DNA from: Puteibacter caeruleilacunae
GTDB lineage: Bacteria > Bacteroidota > Bacteroidia > Bacteroidales > Prolixibacteraceae
Direction: 5' to 3'
NCBI GenBank assembly: GCA_005217565.1
Contig: SJCO01000007.1
Span: forward strand, 1-64,000
Length of the DNA stretch: 64,000 nucleotides
Shown: positions 26,382 to 33,725 of the stretch, piece after piece
How positions within the stretch are numbered: the stretch's first letter is position 1
Layout of the letters: every line of letters starts with the position of its first letter
Made by a program: the position numbers and the translations under genes
Notes under the pieces: model-generated
Seen by the model: only the letters and a program-made list of their open reading frames with translations
Told to the model about the DNA's origin: nothing
Databases searched by the model: none

Positions 26382-26957
26382 TTAAGTATCCAAGAGTCCA
26401 TCTATTGTTAACACAATGTAATCCTCGGTACGCTTCATATGGCAAATACTGGAATCTTCCAACAAATCTCTTAAGTCTACAATGGCATCTATGTCAAGAT
26501 TCTGTTCTGAAATATAATCCCCAAATGCATCCTCAATCTCTGCTTTAGTGCTGTGCTTTTGAGGGCCTGAGTCAAAACCTTTGTTCAGCGATTTGCTATG
26601 TCGTTGCATATTGCTGAGCTTGTTAATTCCTGCAGTCTTACTTAATTTCTCAATCTTGACATAGGTTCTTTTATTCCAGTAGAAATGGGTGTAATAACCT
26701 AGATGTGATGCGTAACCGGTAAACGATAATCCTAATGTTGCAACTAAGATTAGGAGGGGCTTATACGACGAAAACCTTTTGTGACTATTCACAGGAATAT
26801 TGGCTATTCCAAAACCTAGTGCCAGGATGAATATTAATGCAATTAGTAAAGCATCGATAAGGGGGCCTACCAGTATTGAAAATTGTATCTTAAAAGTAAT
26901 GATAAATGCCAGAATAATACTGAACAGATAAGCACATGATCTAACAAAATTTTTCAT
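26382..26957 (-). CDS. Membrane protein of unknown function
   Basis: A 191-residue protein: three hydrophobic helices in the first ~90 residues (CAYLFSIILAFIITF, ALLIALIFILALGFGI, LLILVATLGLSFTGY), then a soluble C-terminal part (about residues 100-191) ending in YIVLTIDGLLDT. No known domain was recognised. It starts 35 bp after the stop of the HEAT-repeat lipoprotein gene and is probably cotranscribed with it, so it may be its membrane partner. Function unknown. Confidence 0.65.
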   Translation of the reverse strand: MKNFVRSCAYLFSIILAFIITFKIQFSILVGPLIDALLIALIFILALGFGIANIPVNSHKRFSSYKPLLILVATLGLSFTGYASHLGYYTHFYWNKRTYVKIEKLSKTAGINKLSNMQRHSKSLNKGFDSGPQKHSTKAEIEDAFGDYISEQNLDIDAIVDLRDLLEDSSICHMKRTEDYIVLTIDGLLDT

Positions 26958-26992
26958 GAATCCTGGTTTGTTTCAGCCTTTAATTGGCGATT

Positions 26993-28108
26993 TTATAATT
27001 TTCCTAAAACGTCTCTGGCTTGCTTTCTTACTTGAGGATCTTGGTCACTCTCAGCAATTTTCCTTAGAGTAGGGCGGAAGGTTAGTTTATTTACAGCCAC
27101 CATTCTCACACCAGGATGTTTGTCGTTTAATGCTATTTCCCCTAAAGTAGGTTGAAAGGAGATACGACTAATTGCTGCTTTCCTAATAGCTGGATCTTTA
27201 TCATTCTTTGCAATCTCGGCAAGACTAGGCTCAAAGGAGATACGCTTGGTAGCTATTAATCTAATCTGAGGATCAGGATCCCTTAATGCAATCTCTTTTA
27301 GTGTAGGCTCAAATGTGATTTTACTAACAGCTAACTTCCTCACACCTGAATCTTTATCGTTTAAAGCAATTTCCTTTAAACTAGGTTCGAATGATATTCT
27401 GCTTACTGCCGATTTTCTAATGCTTGGATCAGGATCTCTAAGGGCAATTTCTTTTAACGTTGGTTCAAATGAGATCTTTTGGGCTGCTATTAATCTAATC
27501 TGAGGATCAGGATCCCTTAGTGCTATATCTTTTAATGTAGGCTCAAATGTGATTTTACTAACAGCCAATTTCCTCACACCTGAATCTTTATCGTTTAAAG
27601 CAATTTCCTTTAAACTAGGTTCGAATGATATTCTGCTTACTGCCGATTTTCTAATGCTTGGATCAGGATCTCTAAGGGCAATTTCTTTTAACGTTGGTTC
27701 AAACGAGATCTTTCTGATTGCTTGCATTCTTACTTCTGGAACTTTGTCGTTTAATGCAATCTCTTTCAGACTGGGTTCGAATGATATTCTGCTTACTGCG
27801 ATTTTCCTAATGCTTGGATGAGGATCGTTTAAAGCTATTTTCTTGAGTGTAGGCTCAAACGAAATCCTACTCACAGCATCCATCTTGATGTTGAGGTCTT
27901 TTTCAATCTCTACTATCTTTGCAAGGTGTGGTTCAAATGTTATCACACTTGCTTCTTCAAGTCTCTCTTTTTTGCTTTTAGATAAATAAGCATTGGCATC
28001 AAATGCCGAGGCGGTTGTAATCTGAATGCTCGATTCTTTTTCTATTACTACATTTCTTGAAAAGCATGCGGTAAATGCGAGGAATGCAAATAAAATAATG
28101 TACTTCAT
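26993..28108 (-). CDS. Lipoprotein of twelve 26-residue HEAT-like repeats
   Basis: A 371-residue lipoprotein: signal MKYIILFAFLAFTAC gives lipidated Cys15. After ~40 residues it consists of twelve repeats of 26 residues with the consensus ISFEPTLKEIALxDPDPxIR followed by KxAVSR. The first half carries the invariant (I/V)(S/T)FEP turn and the second the DPxIRxxA helix typical of HEAT repeats, although the usual HEAT unit is 31-40 residues. Such solenoids bind proteins or peptides; the partner is unknown. Three repeats (234 bp) have been duplicated almost without change (about 27250-27480 and 27484-27714), a sign of recent expansion. The downstream membrane protein is probably in the same operon. 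Confidence 0.82.
   Translation of the reverse strand: MKYIILFAFLAFTACFSRNVVIEKESSIQITTASAFDANAYLSKSKKERLEEASVITFEPHLAKIVEIEKDLNIKMDAVSRISFEPTLKKIALNDPHPSIRKIAVSRISFEPSLKEIALNDKVPEVRMQAIRKISFEPTLKEIALRDPDPSIRKSAVSRISFEPSLKEIALNDKDSGVRKLAVSKITFEPTLKDIALRDPDPQIRLIAAQKISFEPTLKEIALRDPDPSIRKSAVSRISFEPSLKEIALNDKDSGVRKLAVSKITFEPTLKEIALRDPDPQIRLIATKRISFEPSLAEIAKNDKDPAIRKAAISRISFQPTLGEIALNDKHPGVRMVAVNKLTFRPTLRKIAESDQDPQVRKQARDVLGKL
27250..27714. repeat. 234-bp tandem duplication inside the HEAT-repeat gene
   Basis: Two copies, 27250-27480 and 27484-27714, are nearly identical and offset by 234 bp, exactly three 26-codon repeats. This preserves the frame and adds three solenoid units. Confidence 0.85.
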
Positions 28109-28204
28109 GAGTTGTTTCTTTATTAGTCGTTGTTTATTTTCGATCCTCTAAAGTACTGAAAAAATTAAGATTATGTTGTCTTGTGGTGAAATTATTTTTG
28201 GTAT

Positions 28205-28250
28205 TTCCACAAAAAGAAAGACCCCTTCCGAAGAAGAGGCCTTGTGGAAA
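28205..28250 (-). terminator. Long UUCG-loop hairpin terminator
   Basis: The outer arms TTTCCACAA/TTGTGGAAA enclose a 9-bp inner stem closing a C(UUCG)G loop on the minus strand. A T-rich stretch lies within the 3' side. It is one of four hairpins in 28.2-28.5 kb. Confidence 0.65.
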
Positions 28251-28278
28251 ACAACTCTTTAATAAAAAAATAATAAAA

Positions 28279-28306
28279 CCATAAGAGGATTAACTCCTTC
28301 TTATGG
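28279..28306 (-). terminator. Terminator with long T-rich tail
   Basis: On the minus strand CCATAAGAAGGA pairs with TCCTCTTATGG (one bulge) and is followed by ~17 nt of T-rich sequence (TTTTATTATTTTTTT). It probably ends the transcript of the genes at 28567-30449. Confidence 0.7.
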
Positions 28307-28345
28307 GAACAGTATCTTTTGACTCACCCTTGATTTATTGATAAA

Positions 28346-28367
28346 GGTTCCTTCCGAAGAAGGAACC
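28346..28367. repeat. UUCG/CGAA-loop hairpin
   Basis: A perfect 9-bp stem GGTTCCTTC/GAAGGAACC with loop CGAA (UUCG on the minus strand). No long T run follows on either side. Confidence 0.7.
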
Positions 28368-28441
28368 ATATATAAAAATAAGAAAGGAGGTGGTTGCACC
28401 TCTTTATGTAGGTGTATGAGTATTCTCGTTTTCTTTTAGCA

Positions 28442-28480
28442 TCCATAATGGCCCCTTCCGAAGAAGGGACCTGATATGGA
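28442..28480. repeat. UUCG/CGAA-loop hairpin with outer stem
   Basis: The inner stem GGCCCCTTC/GAAGGGACC (one mismatch) around CGAA is extended by TCCAT/ATGGA. It is the first structure after the stop of the gene at 28567 on the minus strand. Confidence 0.65.
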
Positions 28481-28566
28481 TAAATATAAACAGCAGGGAG
28501 ATGACCCTGGAGTCAGTATGAGAAATTTGACTTGGCATTATATGTTTTATTGTGATGAACAACCTA

Positions 28567-29640
28567 TTAGTAATAATAGTGATCACTTTTTTCATTTTGA
28601 CCCATAGGATACTTCTTTAATCGATCTGATAACTCGATAAACTCTGCAAACGAGATATCGCTCCAGCCTTTTTTATCTTTGGGACTTTTAAATATCTCTT
28701 GTAACTCTGGAATTAGTTTATTCGGTGCAAGCCACATTGCTACAAAATCATAGTAATCTTCTTCACCAATACTTTCGTCAAACTGTTTTTCAGTATTACA
28801 AAGTTTTACGCGTTTCTGATCATCTTCAAACAAAAGAAAGATAGCTTCTGTTTTGATCTTTCCTTTGCTGTAAATGTCAGGTTTGTAATTACCATCTTCT
28901 TTTGCTTTTACCAAGAATGCATGTTTGTAAAATCTATGATGGTCAATGTTGTAATATGTTACTATATCCTTGTATTTAACCTTACCCCTCAAAAATCTTT
29001 TCTGAAACTCCCAATCCTCGTCAAAAAAGCAATATCCCAAACTAACTGCCATCATCCTTAATTGTGACATGTAGGAATTACATATAGCTATCGGATCAAT
29101 TGTCGGATTCTTACAGGCTAATTTGTAACAAAATTCAATCATTACTAATTCCGAAAGTTTGTCGCGTTGTTTACAATTTAGTGATATTAAATGTGTTGTG
29201 GTGGCATCTATAGAATCAGTGTAAGCAACCTGAAACTGATGATTTGGTGTTTCTTTGTCTATGGTAATTGAAAGAATATGTTCGTCTAGATTCCATTTGA
29301 CCGAATATGACCTCAACCAATAATTTGGTGCTTCTTTGCTATCCAGAGTATGTGACTTTATGAAGTCTTTTTTATAGCTTTCGTATGCTGTAGTCGGAAT
29401 AGTTAAATAAGACTCCTCTAAATAACTTTTAGTATTTACCTTTTTTTCTGAAAAGTGATTTTCTACTACAGTTGCTGCATCAATATTCACGTCAGCAAAT
29501 TTTTTAATGTCTAGTTTTTGCATAATGTGGTATATAATTTCTGATTTTGTTAATTTTTCTAGATTATCGCGTACGCTAAAGCCAGCCTTACTGATTAAAC
29601 GATAGTTGATTACGCGTTGTGTGTCGTCCATGATGACCAT
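28567..29640 (-). CDS. 357-aa protein of unknown function, coupled to the winged-helix gene
   Basis: A soluble, charged 357-residue protein with no family I recognise. Visible features are WLRSYSVKWNLDEHILSI near residues 105-121, VMIEFCYKL near 165 and an acidic stretch ESIGEEDYYDF near 295. There is no signal peptide and no membrane helix. I place the start at 29640 because its ATG overlaps the TGA of the upstream gene (TGATG), the classic translational coupling arrangement; an upstream frame to 29685 is open but would overlap by 46 bp. A decayed paralogue fragment lies at 25058-25132 and a possible distant paralogue at 24211-25014. With the upstream DNA-binding-like protein it forms a two-gene module. 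Confidence 0.72.
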   Translation of the reverse strand: MVIMDDTQRVINYRLISKAGFSVRDNLEKLTKSEIIYHIMQKLDIKKFADVNIDAATVVENHFSEKKVNTKSYLEESYLTIPTTAYESYKKDFIKSHTLDSKEAPNYWLRSYSVKWNLDEHILSITIDKETPNHQFQVAYTDSIDATTTHLISLNCKQRDKLSELVMIEFCYKLACKNPTIDPIAICNSYMSQLRMMAVSLGYCFFDEDWEFQKRFLRGKVKYKDIVTYYNIDHHRFYKHAFLVKAKEDGNYKPDIYSKGKIKTEAIFLLFEDDQKRVKLCNTEKQFDESIGEEDYYDFVAMWLAPNKLIPELQEIFKSPKDKKGWSDISFAEFIELSDRLKKYPMGQNEKSDHYYY

Positions 29641-30449
29641 CAAGGAGAGGAGTTGGATAGCTTCACAGCTAACCGTCGCTCCCATCCTGTTTTTGGTCGT
29701 TCACATTTATAGTTTTTGTTAACCAGGGAAATACACGGCACTATTTGTGACGGCATTTGAATATAAATCTTGCCATTAAGCACTCTCATTCTGCTTGCCA
29801 ACTTCGGACATCTCTCTTGTTCCTCAGTTAAAAAACTAGCAGGTAAATTAAGGCAGACAAGATCATCATATACTTCAATATAATGTGCTTTTCTGGCTAC
29901 TGAACGGTACCGACTAGCGGTTGCTATATCAATGCCCATAAAGTGAGCCAGAGAAGCATTTGGTAATATTAAATATGGACCGTCGTCATGCTTGCTGGTA
30001 TGTCCTGTTTTCCGTACCGATGACCCTTTTTTACAGTCCAAAAAATATTTGTATCGTGAATAATAGGTAATCACTGAACCATAGCAGAAGGCTTTAAACC
30101 TTATACCTAAGTCTTGATAATTAATGCGTGCACTTTTCTTCCCGACGAGTTTTAGTCTCCGCATGGCCAGATCATACCTAACAATCCTATAATTTGACGT
30201 TTTGCTATTCACTGTTACAAGCCTATGATTGATCAGCCATTTCAAGTGCTTTCTAAAGGTCTTATCCGATTTCCATCGAAGGATATTGCATATCCAGTTG
30301 CGCGACTCTTTATTTAGCTTAAAATGCCCTCCTGTTGTATATTTCATCGTCAGAAATAACTGCAATTCAGGAAGCTTTCGGTTGATAATAAAATACCGAA
30401 TCATCGCTATGGGCACAGTCATTGAAATATGGTTGGCTATCGTAGGCAT
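29640..30449 (-). CDS. Winged-helix-like DNA-binding protein of unknown role
   Basis: A 269-residue basic protein (many Lys/Arg, predicted pI high). Residues ~35-85 (NKESRNWICNILRWKSDKTFRKHLKWLINHRLVTV) read as a winged helix-turn-helix: helix, turn, recognition helix, then a strand. A second HTH-like segment, LAHFMGIDIATASRYRSVARK, lies around residues 165-185. The layout recalls small replication or plasmid-type proteins of Bacteroidota, but I cannot name the family. Its stop overlaps the start of the 357-aa gene, so the two are coexpressed. About 440 bp upstream lies copy 2 of the 255-bp repeat. No transposase or integrase accompanies it. Confidence 0.65.
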   Translation of the reverse strand: MPTIANHISMTVPIAMIRYFIINRKLPELQLFLTMKYTTGGHFKLNKESRNWICNILRWKSDKTFRKHLKWLINHRLVTVNSKTSNYRIVRYDLAMRRLKLVGKKSARINYQDLGIRFKAFCYGSVITYYSRYKYFLDCKKGSSVRKTGHTSKHDDGPYLILPNASLAHFMGIDIATASRYRSVARKAHYIEVYDDLVCLNLPASFLTEEQERCPKLASRMRVLNGKIYIQMPSQIVPCISLVNKNYKCERPKTGWERRLAVKLSNSSP

Positions 30450-30892
30450 TGCTATATTTAAACTCTAATTATTCATAATATCTAAGAAAGATTAAATTGT
30501 TTGGTCTGGATACATTATGCCTCGTTGATCTATTACTTTTTTCCATGGTCTATTGAGTACTGGATTTATCTACAGGATTCAAGCTTTATTCTTACGAAGT
30601 TCAGTACTGATTTTAAGGTATGTTCTTGATTAAATTGTTCGATACGTACAAGTGTTGATTGATCAACTGTTATTCAAGATCTTTACCTCCAGAAACTGAT
30701 ATTACCTGTTGTAAGATTTATACATGTGAAACGATTCAGACCTGTATTTAGGTTTTCACTTTTCTACATGCTAAAAGCTTGTAATGTAAATCAAACCAGA
30801 ATGTGCCAATGTATCCTTAGTGTTGGATTATCCCGTGACTGCCAAGTTATTGTTAAACTTAGTATTTACGTTTTGAACGTTGAAAGTGTCGA

Positions 30893-31148
30893 TATGTCTT
30901 TTCCTTTGCTTCATGCGTTTAATCTTTAAATTTAATCTTAAAAACACGATGCGGGATAAGTTTGTGGTAGGAAGTAGCGAAATGCTTCGAGCCATTACCT
31001 AATCTCGTATCTTATCGAAATATGTTTTCGATTTCGGCTACAAAAATACAGGTTTTTATTGATCAAATCAAAATAGGGTAGAGGATGAAAACAATATTAT
31101 TATGCTTAAATTACAGTCAATCAGAGAGAAAAAATTTTAAATATTTTT
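30893..31148. repeat. 255-bp dispersed repeat, copy 2
   Basis: Matches 25379-25633 over its whole length with small indels, including the identical core GTTTGTGGTAGGAAGTAGCG. It lies ~440 bp upstream of the winged-helix gene; copy 1 lies ~250 bp upstream of the dead fragment of the 357-aa gene. Confidence 0.85.
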
Positions 31149-31324
31149 TGTGTCAAGGTCTGCAATGATGTTGTGCTTTTTCTGTATGTGTCAGTGGTTG
31201 AGGTGATTAAGGTGTGTTCTTTGAAAAAGTCTCTATTTGCAATGTCTGGATTGCATTCTTACTGAAGTTCCTTACTAAGCCCCTACTAATTCCTCTCAAA
31301 GCCCCATATTTACGCATGTTGAGT

Positions 31325-31390
31325 AGGCTTTGGTAAGGCTTTGACAAGGCTTTGACAAGGCTCAGAGTAGGCTTTGACTAAGCTCGGTTT
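31325..31390. repeat. 11-bp tandem repeat
   Basis: Six units with starts at 31325, 31336, 31347, 31358, 31369 and 31380, consensus AGGCTTTGACA. The period is close to one DNA helical turn, so all units face the same side of the DNA. Confidence 0.85.
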
Positions 31391-31924
31391 AAACTGAAAG
31401 TATCAGAATTAGATTATCACAGTGGGGTGAACAGGTGGTGTTGATGTCATCCTAAAGAGTGCTCACAAAAATACTGCAGACCTCCGGAATATGCCTCTTT
31501 CTGTCAGTTGCGATAAAACTTTGACTCCTGCTATGATACTGAATTGTTCTCTAAAAATATCCGATGGTCACATGATTATAACTCATCCAGTAACTCATGT
31601 AAATGCTTGCCCACACCAAACGTGTTACAGTCTTCCTCATCGGTGTTTCTTTAGCCAGCGGGAATTGATATTTGCTTCATGCTACGCTAGAGTAATATCT
31701 TCTTCTCATTGTTTTTTTAAAGCGGCCGGATTGATTGATGTTATTTAGTCGCTTTGAATTTTACTGGTTGATAATTGAGAACTATTGGTCAAGGTTTTGG
31801 AATGATCAAAATTCAACAAGCTGTTTCGGATTAAATCTCTTGTTGAGGTTCGATGGGAGGGCGAGGGAGCGGAAAATTGGTTTTGCTTTTTCAATTTCTT
31901 ATCTACGTTGTATATCTGTATTTT

Positions 31925-31966
31925 ATCCTGCTTTAAACTGTTTGCAGAAATTACCGTGCTTCTGAA
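31925..31966. repeat. ~40-bp direct repeat, copy 1
   Basis: ATCCTGCTTTAAACTG... matches 32164-32203 with a few changes; both contain TGCAGAAATTACCG or TGCAGAATTTACCG. The copies are ~240 bp apart. Confidence 0.7.
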
Positions 31967-32163
31967 AACACATATTTGCATGCTTTTTAAATGAAAATTG
32001 ACCTCAATTTAGCGAATGTATGCAATTAGACTTGTAATTGAGTATCCCGAGGAGTGATGTGAAGAAGAATTGAATTGTTGTGGTGATTGGAAAGTTAAAA
32101 ATAGGGGTAAATATTGCTTGCAGACTATTAGCATACTTTTATTAATAACCTAAGTATGAGTAA

Positions 32164-32203
32164 GTCCTGTTTTAACTGTATGCAGAATTTACCGCATTTG
32201 AAT
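32164..32203. repeat. ~40-bp direct repeat, copy 2
   Basis: The second copy of the repeat at 31925-31966; see there for the shared core. Confidence 0.7.
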
Positions 32204-32972
32204 TGCAGTACTATGATGATTGAATGAATGGTTAGTAATAGTAAGATTATCAGGTGTATAGAATGTTGATTGAAGTGTGGAGTGGTAGGCGGCGGCTGCA
32301 ATACGTGAACAATAATTAAGTATAGTTAAATAGGGTAATGAAAAGGGGATATGATTGACGGTTGATTTTGTAAGTAATACCACTATATTGAACATTAAAA
32401 ATCTTAAAAACATATACAAAAATGCTTTGATCAGTCGTGGGAAATTGCTACTTTTGAATCGTGGGATCCTGAGAACAAAACATCATTTTGGAGGTAATCC
32501 TGAGGATGTGGCGGGAAGCTTTCGACGCGAAAAACGAGAGTTGGGCTCAAATGTAATCTCGCATCAGATAATCGATCGAGAAAGATCGACCGATTACAGT
32601 CTTGCGATGGAAATGATGGTAATGCCTGCAAAATGTCGGGTTAGATGAGCATGTAAATGAAGTCTGCCATCATGGGGAAAGTACGCTCTGAATTCTTCCT
32701 TGTCAGAGTGATAAATTAATCATATAATTTAATAGCTTTTAATTGAAGTACGACTAGTCTTGTTGTTTGAAGATTAGGATGTTATCGTGTGTTATAGTCT
32801 GGCTATTTCGGATCCAGTTAGCCAGTGCTGTAGCTTACTCATAATGTCTTAAATCCCAATAAAACTTGTCGTACGAGTTCGCGGTACCACGAGTGTACCT
32901 ATCCTTGAACTGTATTTCATCTTACATCATCTAGCGATGTTATCGGGCTTTGCCAGATAAAAAAATTAGATA

Positions 32973-33635
32973 ATGAATAGAGAAATGCCAGAAGTACTGG
33001 GAGCACAATTGCAAAGCGATGCTGATAATTTGGAAATGATTGTCAATCAGTATAATGAAAAAGAGATTGAACGGCTTGAACTGACCGAAGGATTGAATAT
33101 GTTGGCCGGAGGGTGGAAGGATCATCATGCTTTTATTAAAGGCATAAATATGGAGAATTATGGTATGGGAAGAGTGGCTTGTGGTGATTTAATTAAGGCG
33201 ATTAATGAGCCTGTTATTAGTGGCTTATGGGATCGATTGGAGCCTTCATGGTCGGGTGAGAAGCTATTTCGACGGTTAAATCTACCGAATTTGGATGTCG
33301 ATAATCAGATCATCAATTTTAGTAATATGGCAATTACTTATGGTGATTTGCCGGTACCAACAAATGTGAAAGTCCGTTATAATCGCAGTCGCTGGAGAAA
33401 TGTTGAGCTCCGTTGGTCGATGATGATTAATGGTATTGAAGAACTTAACGATCGACTGAATGTGATTGCGATATTGGGCGATCGGATTGAAACGCACTTT
33501 GGATTGAAGGTGTATCGATGTGCCGGTAAGTATAGTATCCATTGTGATGTGGAGCCAGGAGAGGACAATCATTTCTATTTGTTTTTTACCAATTCGAAAG
33601 GGGAGTTTTCTCCATGTGGGTATGTGAATGGTTGA
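32973..33635 (+). CDS. Hypothetical protein, orphan
   Basis: A 220-residue soluble protein without signal peptide or membrane helix. The N-terminal third is acidic and helical (SDADNLEMIVNQYNEKEIERLEL). The rest has aromatic and Gly residues and ends in HCDVEPGEDNHFYLFFTNSKG. No family is recognised. It is the only plus-strand gene between 22.5 and 55.7 kb. Base composition looks slightly more GC-rich than the AT-rich tract before it, and no promoter is obvious. Its good open frame, codon use and a convergent terminator at 33685-33724 support a real gene. Function unknown. Confidence 0.6.
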   Translation: MNREMPEVLGAQLQSDADNLEMIVNQYNEKEIERLELTEGLNMLAGGWKDHHAFIKGINMENYGMGRVACGDLIKAINEPVISGLWDRLEPSWSGEKLFRRLNLPNLDVDNQIINFSNMAITYGDLPVPTNVKVRYNRSRWRNVELRWSMMINGIEELNDRLNVIAILGDRIETHFGLKVYRCAGKYSIHCDVEPGEDNHFYLFFTNSKGEFSPCGYVNG

Positions 33636-33684
33636 TCATAAGGGGCTGGAAGGCGTTTTTTGAGGGGAGGGGTTGTGAGTAACC

Positions 33685-33724
33685 TTGCTACCAGGAAGAT
33701 AATAGCCTGGCAGCAAAGTCTTTT
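33685..33724. terminator. Terminator between the orphan gene and the efflux operon
   Basis: TTGCTACCAGG/CCTGGCAGCAA (11 bp, one mismatch) with a 9-nt loop is followed by TTTTG on the plus strand. The convergent cusB-like gene ends just beyond it. Confidence 0.7.
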
Positions 33725-33725
33725 G

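Larger units (their letters stand above)
30450..32972. other. 2.5-kb region without convincing genes
   Basis: The short open frames here are not protein-like and overlap on opposite strands. The region holds the second copy of the 255-bp repeat (30893-31148), an 11-bp tandem repeat (31325-31390), a ~40-bp direct repeat pair (31925 and 32164) and an imperfect inverted repeat around 32572-32598 (TAATCGATCG/CGACCGATTA). It probably consists of decayed mobile or accessory DNA, or carries untranslated RNAs that cannot be seen here. Confidence 0.5.

Noticed and set aside
28404-28595. 63-codon minus-strand open frame
   Set aside because: It overlaps the end of the 357-aa gene in another frame and crosses the UUCG hairpin.
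31491-32648. Several short frames on both strands of the gene desert, including a Trp/Tyr-rich minus-strand reading around 31500-31740
   Set aside because: The frames overlap each other on opposite strands, are broken by stops and match no family I can name; a decayed gene cannot be excluded.
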